Source of the DNA: Chthoniobacteraceae bacterium
GTDB lineage: Bacteria; Verrucomicrobiota; Verrucomicrobiia; Chthoniobacterales; Chthoniobacteraceae
DNA length: 64,000 nucleotides
Assembly (NCBI GenBank): GCA_947479475.1
Contig: CANJZW010000001.1
Coordinates: 99,125 to 163,124, forward strand
Direction: 5' to 3'
Under the pieces are notes generated by a model, which saw only the letters and a program-made list of their open reading frames with translations, ran no database searches and was not told the origin of the DNA. Positions 55,844 through 64,000 of this stretch are shown one piece after another. Numbering within the stretch: the first letter of the stretch is position 1; each line of letters opens with the position of its first letter. The position numbers were made by a program, and so were the translations under genes.

Positions 55844-57493
55844 CTAAACCACCACCGTGAATCCGTTAGCACGCGCTTGTAGAAAGCCACCCCGGAGGTT
55901 GGAGACCTTTTCAAAGCCCATGCCCTGCAGGGCGCAAGCCGCGAAATAACCACGCTGGCCCTTTTGGCAGTAGGTCACAATGGACCTGTCGTGTGGCAAT
56001 TCACCGGCACGCGCTCTGAGTTCTGCCAGAGGAATGTGAATGGCCCCTTCTAATTTTCCTGAGGCCAGCAATTCATCGGTGTCACGCACGTCCAATAGAA
56101 GTTCCCCGTCGGGAGTCCAGTGCTCGGGCGGGACGGAAGCGATATCGCCTCGGGCAATGTGCCCGGCAACAAAAGCGGCGGTGTTAATGGGGTCGTTAGC
56201 GGAGCCAAAGGGCGGCGCATAGGCGAGGTCGAGGGTCTCGAGCTCGAATACGCTCATTCGTGCGGTGAGGGCCGTGGCAAGGACGTCCAGGCGTTTGTCT
56301 ACTCCGTGCTCTCCAAGCACCTGAGCTCCCAGCAATCGGCCCGTGCCTTCTTCGGCCACTAGCTTGATGAGGACTGGCGTGGCTCCGGGATAGTAGTGGG
56401 CGTGACTAAAGTCCCGGGTGAGACTGGTGAAGAAACTAAAACCGGCTGCCTCTGCCTGTCGCGAACTGAGTCCCGTGAAGCCCGCGGTCATGTTCAGGAT
56501 GCGGACAATGGACGTGCCCAGGGCCCCTGGATAATTGAGCCTCGCTCCGGCAGCGTTGGCGCCCGCAATCCTGCCCTGCCGATTAGCAGGACCTGCGAGG
56601 GCGATGCGTGTGCGAGCGCCAGTGACCACGTGGATGGTCTCGGCAGCGTCGCCAACGGCGTAGATGTCGGGGTCGGACGTTTCCATGCGGCCGTTGGTGC
56701 GAACGCCGCCGGTTGGTCCAAGTTCGAGCCCAGCCGCCTTGGCCAGTTCGACCTCGGCGCGTGCTCCCGCGCTCACTAGAACGAGATCTGCCTGGATCTC
56801 CGCACCGTCGGCAAAGTGGACCGCACCTGGGGTGAAGAGGGTGGCGGTGGCGTTGAAGTGAAAGGCGAGTTGTCCGGTGGGCAGGGCTTCTTGGAGGAAG
56901 CGGGCCATGTCGGAGTCCATGAGGGGCAGGATGTGTGGATTTTTCTCCACGAGGGTGACGTGCATCCCTCTGTGGATGAATGCTTCAGCCATCTCTAAGC
57001 CAATAAATCCGCCGCCAATCACCACTGCCCGTCCGGGTTGATCCCGTTCTAGAGCTGTTATGATGCGGTCCATGTCAGGAATATCACGGAGCGTGAAAAC
57101 GTGGGGAAGATCCACTCCAGGGATGGCTGGCACAAAGGGGCGTGCGCCCTGGCTTAAAACCAGCTTGTCATAAGGCTCCTCCCGCGACACGCCGTCGGGG
57201 CCTTTAACGATGATCAATTTTCGCGCCCGCTCGATGGAAAGCACCTCATGCCCTGTATGCGCGTGGATCTCCGAGCGCGTTTTAAACCGTTCCGGCGTCA
57301 TCACAATGAGCTGGGAGCGGTCTTTGATTTCGCCTGAAATGTGGTAGGGCAGCCCGCAGTTTGCAAAAGAGATATAGGGGCCGCGTTCGAAAACGTGGAT
57401 TTCCGCGTGTTCGTTTACACGGCGCGCCTTGGCGGCCGCAGAAGCCCCTCCGGCGACCCCGCCGACGATTAAAATCCGGCGCCGCGCCTTCAT
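55844..57493 (-). CDS. CoA-disulfide reductase-like flavoprotein with C-terminal rhodanese domain
   Basis: FAD-dependent pyridine nucleotide-disulfide oxidoreductase of 549 residues, of the CoADR-rhodanese type that reduces CoA persulfides, polysulfides or disulfides with NAD(P)H. FAD site at the start (ILIVGGVAGGASAAAKARR), catalytic Cys46 in FANCGLPY, NAD-binding AVVIGGGFIGLEMAEAFIHR, then GVRTNGRMETSDPDIYAVGD, and a rhodanese domain (about 455-549) with Cys509 in TYCQKGQRG. The ATG at 57493 is used because the upstream extension overlaps the rhodanese gene. It overlaps that gene's end by 4 bp, so they form one operon. Confidence 0.92.
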   Translation of the reverse strand: MKARRRILIVGGVAGGASAAAKARRVNEHAEIHVFERGPYISFANCGLPYHISGEIKDRSQLIVMTPERFKTRSEIHAHTGHEVLSIERARKLIIVKGPDGVSREEPYDKLVLSQGARPFVPAIPGVDLPHVFTLRDIPDMDRIITALERDQPGRAVVIGGGFIGLEMAEAFIHRGMHVTLVEKNPHILPLMDSDMARFLQEALPTGQLAFHFNATATLFTPGAVHFADGAEIQADLVLVSAGARAEVELAKAAGLELGPTGGVRTNGRMETSDPDIYAVGDAAETIHVVTGARTRIALAGPANRQGRIAGANAAGARLNYPGALGTSIVRILNMTAGFTGLSSRQAEAAGFSFFTSLTRDFSHAHYYPGATPVLIKLVAEEGTGRLLGAQVLGEHGVDKRLDVLATALTARMSVFELETLDLAYAPPFGSANDPINTAAFVAGHIARGDIASVPPEHWTPDGELLLDVRDTDELLASGKLEGAIHIPLAELRARAGELPHDRSIVTYCQKGQRGYFAACALQGMGFEKVSNLRGGFLQARANGFTVVV

Positions 57494-58218
57494 CGGGCAC
57501 CTCCAACGCTGGAGGCCGAGCGCACGGGCTCGGTGCCACCGGCCCCAGACGGTCCTGCATGGGGTGCGCAGCAGGAAGGTTCCGTTGTTGTCCCGGCCGG
57601 TTGAGAACGTCGGTTCCAAGGCATGCGGGCCAGGAGAATGGCGAGGCCGCAGGTGCCAGTTAAACCCGCAAAAAGAAGGCCTGCAGAGGTAAACAGGGGG
57701 ATCAAGCCGAACATCGGGTGCTTGAAAATTGCCAGCGCTGAGCCCGTGCCGGCAACAAGGCCAATGGCAATCTGAACCTGCCGCATCAAGGGCAGGACCT
57801 TTGAGGAGCCGCGTTCCACGGCAAACCCTGCGGCGGTCCAGGCGTCCATGCCGCCCTCAATCACGGTGTTGGAAACACCGGCCTTGGCGAGAATCTCTCC
57901 AGCGCGGCCCGCCCGCCCGCCCGCCTGACAAAAAATATACACGGAACCCGCAGTGGAGGCTGAGCGCCAGTCGGCGGGGTTCAGCCTGTCCAGGGGCTGG
58001 TTAACCGAACCCGCGATGTGCGCGGCCTCAAACTCCGGGGCAGTGCGTACGTCCAAGATGAGGCAGGTGCCGCCCTCTTTAAGGAAGGCGGCGAGGGTGC
58101 CTGCAGAGGTGGTAGAGCAGACGGATGGGAATTGAGGGGTGCCGGGCAGGGGAGGAAGGAGGGAGACATCAGGGACCGATGTTTTGTCGCGGGAGAGCGG
58201 AGCTGGAGACGCGTTCAT
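57490..58218 (-). CDS. Rhodanese-DUF2892 membrane sulfurtransferase (YgaP-like)
   Basis: A 242-residue protein with a rhodanese domain (about 35-135; catalytic Cys97 in IFCQAGGRAG) followed by a DUF2892-type membrane part with two hydrophobic helices (about 145-200, IAIGLVAGTGSALAIF and LFTSAGLLFAGLTGTCGLAI). This is the architecture of E. coli YgaP. It moves sulfane sulfur at the membrane, and its coupled partner is a persulfide-type reductase, so the operon likely deals with sulfide or persulfide stress. The tail after residue 205 is low in complexity and contains a CC pair that may bind metal. Confidence 0.87.
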   Translation of the reverse strand: MNASPAPLSRDKTSVPDVSLLPPLPGTPQFPSVCSTTSAGTLAAFLKEGGTCLILDVRTAPEFEAAHIAGSVNQPLDRLNPADWRSASTAGSVYIFCQAGGRAGRAGEILAKAGVSNTVIEGGMDAWTAAGFAVERGSSKVLPLMRQVQIAIGLVAGTGSALAIFKHPMFGLIPLFTSAGLLFAGLTGTCGLAILLARMPWNRRSQPAGTTTEPSCCAPHAGPSGAGGTEPVRSASSVGGAR

Positions 58219-58250
58219 GATATCAATATATGACCATTTGATGATTTTTC
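58219..58250 (-). promoter_or_regulatory. AT-rich promoter/operator of the rhodanese operon
   Basis: Directly before the ATG lies an AT-rich stretch containing TGATATCA and the imperfect inverted repeat TCAAAT / ATATTGA. It contrasts with the GC-rich surroundings. Related persulfide operons elsewhere are controlled by ArsR-type BigR/YgaV repressors with AT-rich sites, but no such repressor gene is in this window. Confidence 0.25.
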
Positions 58251-58710
58251 AACCTAATACCACGCTTGAGCAGGCAGGATCCCCCGTTTTTGGATTCGGG
58301 CGCCTTCGTGTTGCATCTGTTCACCGGTGAAGAGAGGGATGAGGCTGCGACCTTCCATGGGTTTTACGTTGCTGAATACTGAATACACCGCACCGGACAA
58401 ACCAACATCCATAGCCATCACATCAACAAGGGTGCAGGGGGACTCAAAGCAACCTTTAGCGGTGGTTCGATACTCAAAGATGCGGTCAGAATGGCTATGA
58501 AGAGGCGCGTCGGTGTCCGGTTCACATGTTGTTTTTCTCCCACCGAAACGCCCCTGCCGAGTTGCCATAGGGCATGTTAATCGAACTCTTGTAACCACTC
58601 GCGTGCATCGTTTGATCCCCCTTATAAACACGGCCCGGCGAATGTGCAGGCCCGCGCATTGGGCTTCTGTGGAGATGCGAATCAGGCGAATAAAAGTAAC
58701 ATGCGACGGT
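58219..58710. other. 492-bp intergenic region
   Basis: It separates the rhodanese operon from the alpha/beta hydrolase gene. A 125-codon minus-strand frame (58254-58631) has no recognisable similarity, an odd composition (many Arg, Thr, Pro) and no credible start, so I do not call it. Apart from the AT-rich promoter at its left end I see nothing. Confidence 0.45.
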
Positions 58711-59466
58711 TTATTTAGGCGGAGGTTGGGATAATGCGGTGTTGTCGTTTTCGCGGCTGTGACTCAGGAGCCAGTCGTAAAGCTCACGGCTGCGCATGTT
58801 TTCTGTGATGCCGTGTCCCTTGCCCACCAGCATCGTGAGGCGTACTTCCTTTGCGCCCGCTGCCTCCAGCAGGCTATTCATGCGCTGCGAGCGCTCGACT
58901 GGTACAACGTCATCTTTATCGCCGTGGGAAATCCAGATTGGAAGCGAGGCGAGACACTTGGCCCAGTTCGCTAAGAAAAGCGAAACGGCTTTGGGACAGC
59001 CTGCTCCAAGGCCGCCAGCATGGGGAGCAAGCGCGGCGAAGCGCACGGGTTGCGAATCGCCCCAGAGCCAGGTGCCGTAGCCGCCCATGCTGTAGCCGAT
59101 GAGGTAAACTCGGGACAGGTCGAAGGGCTGCTCATTTTTGAGATGCATGAAAAGAGCTTCCAAGTCGTCGGCCTGCCACGCGTCTTTACTGCGAGCATAA
59201 TTCGGCGCGCATGGGAGGTCGACAATCACGAAAGGATGTTCGCTCTGCGGGTTGAAATATTTGAATGGTGGAGCTGATTTAAGTTTGGTCAGGATGGAGC
59301 TTCGTTCGCAGGAACCATGAAGGAAGATCAGCAACGGGATGTTTTCGGTGGCCTCGCTCGTGGCGGGTGACGCAACGCTGTAGTCTGAGTTTAGAAATTT
59401 TGTGATGATGGACACCGAATCGGGGAGGTGCTGCACCTCGATCTTCATCGGTTCGGCGAACGCCAA
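58711..59466 (-). CDS. Alpha/beta hydrolase, esterase/phospholipase-like
   Basis: A 251-residue hydrolase of the prolyl-oligopeptidase-like/feruloyl-esterase type. The triad is complete: Ser126 in GYSMGGYG, Asp186 in HGDKDDVVP and His218 in GKGHG. The oxyanion region LLIFLHGSCERSS is typical. The N-terminus lacks a convincing signal peptide, although relatives in PVC genomes are often exported; a start at Met7 is possible. It stands alone between two spacers. The substrate is probably an ester or acylated sugar, by family precedent only. Confidence 0.82.
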   Translation of the reverse strand: MAFAEPMKIEVQHLPDSVSIITKFLNSDYSVASPATSEATENIPLLIFLHGSCERSSILTKLKSAPPFKYFNPQSEHPFVIVDLPCAPNYARSKDAWQADDLEALFMHLKNEQPFDLSRVYLIGYSMGGYGTWLWGDSQPVRFAALAPHAGGLGAGCPKAVSLFLANWAKCLASLPIWISHGDKDDVVPVERSQRMNSLLEAAGAKEVRLTMLVGKGHGITENMRSRELYDWLLSHSRENDNTALSQPPPK

Positions 59467-60010
59467 GATGTTCTAAGACGCTGTCAGCAGAATGGGAATT
59501 AAGGCTACGGTTCGCATATGCGAGGTCAAAGCCCTCATTTGAAGGTAGTTTTAGTCTTCGTACAACAAGCGTGGAAGAAGCTCTGAATTTTCGCGGCCGT
59601 GCTGTATCAAACACCTCTGGGCGCTGAGGCCAGCGCGGTGGCGGCTGCCTTCGAGGGCCGCCTGGGCGTAGGCCGTGATGAAGCCTTCCCGTAGGGCTCA
59701 AGCAGAGATGCCTGCTCGCGGATGGCTTCGGTTATGGGCGTTGCGGGTGTAGCGATGGAAGACGAACGCCAGCGGTGCAGCAAGCTGCCAGAATTTCGGA
59801 AGGTCTAAGAGCGAGGCGCGGTTAATATCCTCGATCGGGATCGCGTTGGCGCCTTGTTTGCAGACTGCACCATGACGGCGCACGCGGTCTCGCCTGGGCC
59901 TGCGTTTGATTCCAGCTATACGGTATAAACAAAGAAAGGGGCGATTTAGGGTGAGTTTTTAATTTGGAACGCATCTCCGCTCCAAGCTGGGACAAGCAAA
60001 CAGTCTTTTG
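59467..60010. other. 544-bp region without a supported gene
   Basis: Only short frames (for example 59698-59883 on the minus strand) occur, with proline- and arginine-rich translations typical of non-coding or decayed DNA. No repeat or RNA structure stands out. Confidence 0.4.
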
Positions 60011-60550
60011 TTACTCGGTCCGTATGGGCATAGGTTCGAACGTTTCAAAAAGTGCGCTCAAATCAATTGTCGCATTGGCGGCACACTTGAGCGTTGTGCC
60101 TAAGTTTTGAGCGACGGATGCGACTTCGACGCGAATTCCTTTGCGCCTTAGTTGGAAGGCGAGATGCGCAAAATCGGCATCTCCAGTCGCCAGGACAACG
60201 ACATCGGGACGCATTGCTGCACACAAGTCCATCGCATCAATCGCCATCAAGACGTCGACATTAGCCTTATAATGGCGCTCTTCGGCGGGCGTGCCATCCT
60301 TTGTCACGACCAAAAAGCCATGTGACCGGAGCCAATGGAGAAATTTGTTTTTCTTGTCCCTTTCCAACTGCCATTGGGGCATTGCGGGCGGGAGGCCTGC
60401 ATAAACCACGGTTTCGATGACTTCGCGGCCGGCCTCTGGATTCGTCAAATAATCCCGGAGCTTTAGCCAATCCAAACTCCGGCTGGCAGCACGCACAGAG
60501 GCCACTATATTCGCTTCGTCTAAAAGAATTAAAACACGCACGGATCGCAT
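60011..60550 (-). CDS. NYN domain protein (LabA/DUF88 family)
   Basis: A 179-residue predicted RNase-like protein with the PIN-fold NYN domain of the LabA/DUF88 group. Acidic active-site positions are Asp11 (LLDEAN), Asp99 (KANVDV), and Asp124 and Asp126 (ATGDADFAHL), all in their expected order. The ATG at 60550 begins immediately before the first strand; the upstream extension to 60628 is unlike the family. NYN proteins process RNA, and some act in defence or tRNA turnover, but no partner gene is adjacent here. Confidence 0.85.
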   Translation of the reverse strand: MRSVRVLILLDEANIVASVRAASRSLDWLKLRDYLTNPEAGREVIETVVYAGLPPAMPQWQLERDKKNKFLHWLRSHGFLVVTKDGTPAEERHYKANVDVLMAIDAMDLCAAMRPDVVVLATGDADFAHLAFQLRRKGIRVEVASVAQNLGTTLKCAANATIDLSALFETFEPMPIRTE

Positions 60551-61145
60551 CTTCGGATCATGGAGGCGGAGATCGGGGTAAAGCGAGAGCGCTGATTCGG
60601 AGCACTCAAAAATGCAGTAAGAGAGCAAGCGCTACAGTCAGTGGATTTCCTTAACGTGCTGCGGAGTGGCGCTACAAGGTGTCCGCCATGAAAGACATTG
60701 AGAGATGCGGATTGACTCTCGATGGAGCCTGTCTATGAACAGGCGTTTTTTAACAAGTGTTCGATCCGTGCGGTTTGGAATAACTGGTGTTCTCCCGAAG
60801 GATTCGTGGTTTAGCAAGTCGCTTGCGGGGGCCGAGGCAAAACAGGCGGCATTCGCGCATGAGTTTTGGGTCAACGGCTAAACCGAAGAGGTGACTCCGC
60901 AACGCATTCCAACGCGAAACACTGCCTGACTGATTTTTGTCACTGGCACGCTAAAAAAGGCGCACGTAATAACAGAGACCGAAGTTACGGGGCTTTTAAA
61001 AGCGGCAAAAGCTCCGGCCTTCCACTTTTAAGAAACAAAGGTTTCCGGGGAATTCGCAGCGGCTCTGCGCCTTCAGGTGCAGCGATCTGGGCAAATTCGC
61101 TGCTAAAAACCCAGGGCACAACGGGACTGCACCAAGCTTCAAAAC
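60551..61145. other. 595-bp region without a supported gene
   Basis: A 113-codon plus-strand frame (60866-61207) runs into the antisense of the lactonase gene and has no family features. I recognise no repeat, RNA or promoter in this stretch. Confidence 0.4.
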
Positions 61146-62285
61146 TCAGGGGAGCAAGCGGAGGCACGATGGACTCGGCATTGAGATCGGCTCTCCCGCC
61201 GGGTTGAGCGCACCGCTTGCACCCTCAATTCTGAAGACGCTCACGCTGTTTCCCTTCATGTTGGCACACAGCAACCAGCCTCCATCCGGGGTGATCAAGA
61301 GATTCTGCGGGCCCTTTCCCAGGCTCGGTTCAATCGAAAGCAAAGTAAGCCCCCCATCCTCGCTAATGCGGTATGCTGCGATGCTATCGTGGCCCCTGTT
61401 GGTGCCGAAAAGGAAGGATCCATCCGGGGTGATTTTCAAATCCGCACAGGCGCTTTTGCCAGTGTAACCTTCGGGCAGCGTTGATATGGTTTGCCGTTCC
61501 GTTAGCCGCCCTGTCTGGGGTTGGTAATCAAAAAAAGTGACCGAGCTTTTGGCTTCGTTAATTGCATACAGACGTTGCCCGTTTGGGTGGAAGGTGAGAT
61601 GCCTTGGTTCGCTGCCGGGGGCCATCAGGACAAAAGGTTGAGCTGCGTTGGGCGTAAGCGTTGCCGTAGCTGCGTCGAGCCGGTAGACGAAAATTTTATC
61701 GAGCCCAAGGTCGGCGGCCAATACGAAACGATTGTCGGGGCTTGTAATGATGCTATGAGCTTTTGCGCTCTTTGCGGGGGTCTCGCTTTCTTTGCTGGGA
61801 AGGTGTTCAAAAAATGAGACAGGTTCGCTCAGATCTCCCTTAGGCCCAACCGCAAGCGAGGCCACGCTTCCGCTGGAATAATTAGCCGTCAGAACAGTTT
61901 TTCCTGTCGCATCTGTTGTGACATAACAAGTGGCGCGGCCCTTGCTGGAGGCCCGGTTCAAAAATGAGAGACGTCCAGTGCGTCCTTCTACGGAGTATGC
62001 CGCCACGGACTCCGCCTCTTTGCCTCCAAATTTTTCGGAGTAGGTCGAATACAGAAAGCGACCGTCTGGGGAAAGCGCGAGAAAAAAAGGGTTGGGGACT
62101 TGTACCGTCCTCTGTAATGGGGCCAGGTGTCCAGTTTTGTCGTTGAAGCTTAAACAATAGATTCCTCCGTTTTCTCCAGGTGCGAATGCGGAGACAAAAA
62201 CAAGGGACTCCGAGGCCATGGAAACGGCGGTGGGAGAAAGAAGCCCCAAGAGGGGAGGTAGAAAAAAAAGAGGAAATTTTTGCAT
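61146..62285 (-). CDS. Secreted lactonase family beta-propeller protein
   Basis: Exported 379-residue seven-bladed propeller of the 6-phosphogluconolactonase family with signal peptide MQKFPLFFLPPLLGLLSPTA. Blade motifs: NPFFLALSPDGRFLYSTYSE, AHSIITSPDNRFVLAADLGL, GSEPRHLTFHPNGQRLYAIN, LKITPDGSFLFGTNRGHDSI and NLLITPDGGWLLCANMKGNS. It is a more typical member than the operon 3 copy at 35592 and stands alone. The exported location argues against a role in the cytosolic pentose phosphate pathway and for hydrolysis of extracellular or periplasmic sugar lactones. Confidence 0.88.
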   Translation of the reverse strand: MQKFPLFFLPPLLGLLSPTAVSMASESLVFVSAFAPGENGGIYCLSFNDKTGHLAPLQRTVQVPNPFFLALSPDGRFLYSTYSEKFGGKEAESVAAYSVEGRTGRLSFLNRASSKGRATCYVTTDATGKTVLTANYSSGSVASLAVGPKGDLSEPVSFFEHLPSKESETPAKSAKAHSIITSPDNRFVLAADLGLDKIFVYRLDAATATLTPNAAQPFVLMAPGSEPRHLTFHPNGQRLYAINEAKSSVTFFDYQPQTGRLTERQTISTLPEGYTGKSACADLKITPDGSFLFGTNRGHDSIAAYRISEDGGLTLLSIEPSLGKGPQNLLITPDGGWLLCANMKGNSVSVFRIEGASGALNPAGEPISMPSPSCLRLLP

Positions 62286-62375
62286 GGGGGTAGGGGAAGA
62301 AAGCTGATGGGTGAAACGGAGGAGAGCAATTTATTCGCCTCGCCAACATTGGCTAGGCGGATATTTTGAATTCTC

Positions 62376-63000
62376 TCATTGCCTCCTGAAAGTATTCCCT
62401 GATTGGCCTAAAATGGGGTTCAAAAAGTCGATCGTGGAGCGGCTTTGAACCATATCCGTAGAGTTGTTTGTAAACGGCGGTGCCAGCGTCAGGCATTGAT
62501 CCGTCCGCGGATTAGTGTGTAACCAACGCGCCGTCGGGAGTTCTGGTCCAATCCCTGACGGTGGCCAGGGGGGCCAGGCTTCCAGTTGCGGCTCGCCGTT
62601 GGAAAGAAACTTGTAATCGCACAAAATCTGAGAGCCGTCCGGCCGAAAATTGAGGCGGGTGTCTTTGCACGCCGGGAGTTGGAGGGCACCAATTTTATTG
62701 CAATCCTCAGAAGTATTGAAGATTTCCACGAATGCGGCCTTGGTGGATTGGCCCTCCTTTTCCAAGCGAACCAGGGCGACTTTCCCGTCTTTCGCAGCGG
62801 CCATGACTTCAGAGCGTCCGGTGAAATCCGCCTTGAACAGGTCTTTGCTTTCGCCGGTCTTGAGGTCAAGCATCCGCACCCAGTTATTTGTTTGAAGGGT
62901 TAGCAGCGATCCAGGTTTCTGAGGATTGGAAATTAGCGGAATCCAATTCGGGATTGGAAAAGGTGGCCTTGAGGAGTTTGTGGTTGGGTTGGTGGAGATC
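62376..63000 (-). pseudogene. C-terminal fragment of a TolB/WD40-like beta-propeller protein
   Basis: The 167-codon frame 62376-62879 continues upstream without a stop to about 63000, reading GSLLTLQTNNWVRMLDLKTG before ESKDLFKADFTGR, then TRLNFRPDGSQILCDYKF. These are blade-like motifs (VRMLDLKTGES, RPDGSQILC). No acceptable start codon precedes the coherent part, and the C-terminal 50 residues look random. I read it as the remains of a propeller gene whose 5' part is gone. Confidence 0.5.
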
Positions 63001-63139
63001 GTCTTCGTCCATGGTGAGCGAGCGCGGCCCTGCCATGAGACTCGGATATGGTGGCGGCTTTGGATGTCCGCTACTTTCCTTGCGGTTTCAGCGGTATCCC
63101 AGTCGCCCTACAAAGGGGGCAAACAATGCGGTACGCCGG

Positions 63140-63478
63140 CTAAAGATTCTGAGCGAATTCCTCCAGCGTCGGAGCGCAGACCGCTAAGGTGTGAAGTTCT
63201 CCAAGCCGAGCAATGTCATCGAGCCGCGCGACGGTCTCCACCAAGCCGGGAGGGACTGTTTGAAACTTCGCCTCCAAAGCCCGAATCACGGCCCTGCGCA
63301 TCGCCACGGTTTCGCCTTGGCTCAGCCCTTGGGAGATGCCTTGGGAGATGCCTTGGGAGATGCCTTGGGAGATGCCTTGGGAGATGCCTTGGGAGATGCC
63401 TTGGCTGAGTCCTTGAGAAAGTCCCTCGGAGCGGCCTTCTTCGCGGCCCATTTGAACGAGTCTGTCTGCTAGTGTCAT
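63140..63478 (-). CDS. Short protein with (L/I)SQG repeats, Rpn C-terminal-like, copy 1
   Basis: A 112-residue protein starting MTLADRLVQMGREEGRSEGL, followed by nine tandem (L/I)SQG tetrapeptides encoded by near-identical 12-bp units, then a conserved helix-rich tail (AMRRAVIRALEAKFQTVPPG, LVETVARLDDIARLGELHTL). Rpn/YhgA-type PDDEXK nuclease proteins often end in similar xEQGxxQG repeats with such tails, so this may be the separated C-terminal part. No nuclease domain is present. The open frame continues 37 codons upstream, so the start is uncertain. Confidence 0.6.
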   Translation of the reverse strand: MTLADRLVQMGREEGRSEGLSQGLSQGISQGISQGISQGISQGISQGISQGLSQGETVAMRRAVIRALEAKFQTVPPGLVETVARLDDIARLGELHTLAVCAPTLEEFAQNL

Positions 63479-63617
63479 GGTTTTGGCGTTGAGAGGTTGG
63501 GTCTGGATCCGGCGGGTGCAACTCAGGAAGGCTGAGGCGTCGACATCCAAGTTGAAAATTGCTGTTTCAGCGGTACCCCGGTCGCCCACAAAGGGGTCAG
63601 AGAATGCGGCGCGCTGG

Positions 63618-63944
63618 CTAAAGATTCTGAGCGAAATCCTCTAGCGTCTGGGCGCAGACCGCCAAGGTGTGAAGTTCTCCAAGCCTAGCAATGTCATCGA
63701 TTCGTTCGACGGCCTCCACCAAGCCGGGAGGGACTGTTTGAAACTTCGCCTCTAAAGCCCGAATCACGGCCCTGCGCATCGCCACGGTTTCGCCTTGGCT
63801 CAGCCCTTGGGAGATGCCTTGGGAGATTCCTTGGCTCAGCCCTTGAGAGATGCCTTGGGAGATGCCTTGGCTGAGTCCTTGAGAAAGTCCCTCGGAGCGG
63901 CCTTCTTCGCGGCCCATTTGAACGAGTCTGTCTGCTAGTGTCAT
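63618..63944 (-). CDS. Short protein with (L/I)SQG repeats, Rpn C-terminal-like, copy 2
   Basis: A 108-residue copy of the preceding protein, identical at its N-terminus (MTLADRLVQMGREEGRSEGL) and almost so in the tail (VEAVERIDDIARLGELHTLA, VCAQTLEDFAQNL). It has eight (L/I)SQG units instead of nine. Its open frame also continues upstream (FLSRTRRIQTQPLNAKT) to the end of the window, so it may be the 3' part of a longer Rpn-like gene whose nuclease domain lies outside. Confidence in the start is low for that reason. Confidence 0.55.
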   Translation of the reverse strand: MTLADRLVQMGREEGRSEGLSQGLSQGISQGISQGLSQGISQGISQGLSQGETVAMRRAVIRALEAKFQTVPPGLVEAVERIDDIARLGELHTLAVCAQTLEDFAQNL

Positions 63945-64000
63945 GGTTTTAGCGTTGAGAGGTTGGGTCTGGATCCGGCGGGTGCGACTCAGGAAGGCCG

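Larger units (their letters stand above)
63086..64000. repeat. Tandem duplication of about 0.48 kb
   Basis: Unit 1 (about 63086-63560) and unit 2 (about 63565 to the window end) are nearly identical, from TTTCAGCGGTA through the short gene to its upstream TCTGGATCCGGCGGGTG segment. The offset is 478 bp at the gene ends and 466 bp at the start codons. The 12-bp difference equals one tetrapeptide repeat. Unit 2 runs off the window, so a longer array is possible. Confidence 0.85.

Noticed and set aside
58254..58631. 125-codon minus-strand frame
   Set aside because: No recognisable motifs, biased composition and no convincing start; left as intergenic.
60866..61207. 113-codon plus-strand frame
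   Set aside because: Overlaps the lactonase gene in antisense and has no similarity features.
62884..63012. Small 42-codon gene on the minus strand (MDEDDLHQPNHK start)
   Set aside because: The alternative frame through the same bases continues the propeller remnant coherently, so the small frame is probably accidental.

Overview
The window comes from a bacterium of the PVC group, most likely a Verrucomicrobiota member. The evidence is the density of secreted PVC-type c-type cytochrome proteins (DUF1587/1592/1588/1585), their DUF1552 partners, a PVC heme-binding dehydrogenase, many signal peptides, and housekeeping genes (P-II, PtsN, ArgS). Shine-Dalgarno sequences are often absent. I saw no rRNA, tRNA or CRISPR array. 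The taxonomic call is inference.

Left part (1-20 kb). Housekeeping genes: P-II, a IIA-Ntr protein, argS, a TIM-barrel protein and a Nif3-like protein. An amino-sugar cluster follows (DUF5009 acyltransferase, dienelactone-hydrolase-like protein, NagA). Next is a four-gene catabolic operon on the minus strand (8138-12097: two TIM-barrel isomerase-like proteins, a phytanoyl-CoA-dioxygenase-like enzyme, a Gfo/Idh/MocA oxidoreductase) with a PAS-AraC regulator upstream. Then come a 1455-residue PVC dehydrogenase/cytochrome and an LprI-like protein.

Centre (19.9-55.7 kb). This is the notable part: four consecutive minus-strand operons carrying 4 DUF1592-type cytochromes, 3 intact DUF1552 proteins plus one remnant, 5 paralogues of an unrecognised secreted family, leucine-rich-repeat proteins, beta-propeller proteins (one of 1653 residues) and a DUF1080 protein. 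At the head of each operon lies the same inverted repeat, CCCCCGA-AAAC-TCGGGGG. It is 51 nt from the cytochrome start codon in three operons, and a -10-like hexamer is equally placed after all four copies. Divergent from the last operon are a membrane histidine kinase with discoidin-like sensor domains and a NarL/LuxR response regulator. I propose a single regulon of secreted oxidative, probably polysaccharide-directed, operons that grew by tandem duplication. Gene remnants at the operon ends and simple-sequence tracts between genes support that history.

Right part (55.8-64 kb). A persulfide/rhodanese pair, an alpha/beta hydrolase, a NYN-domain protein, a lactonase-type beta-propeller, a decayed beta-propeller fragment, and a tandem pair of short genes with (L/I)SQG repeats that resemble the C-terminal part of Rpn/PDDEXK-type proteins. 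Several 0.5 kb spacers there hold no gene I can support.
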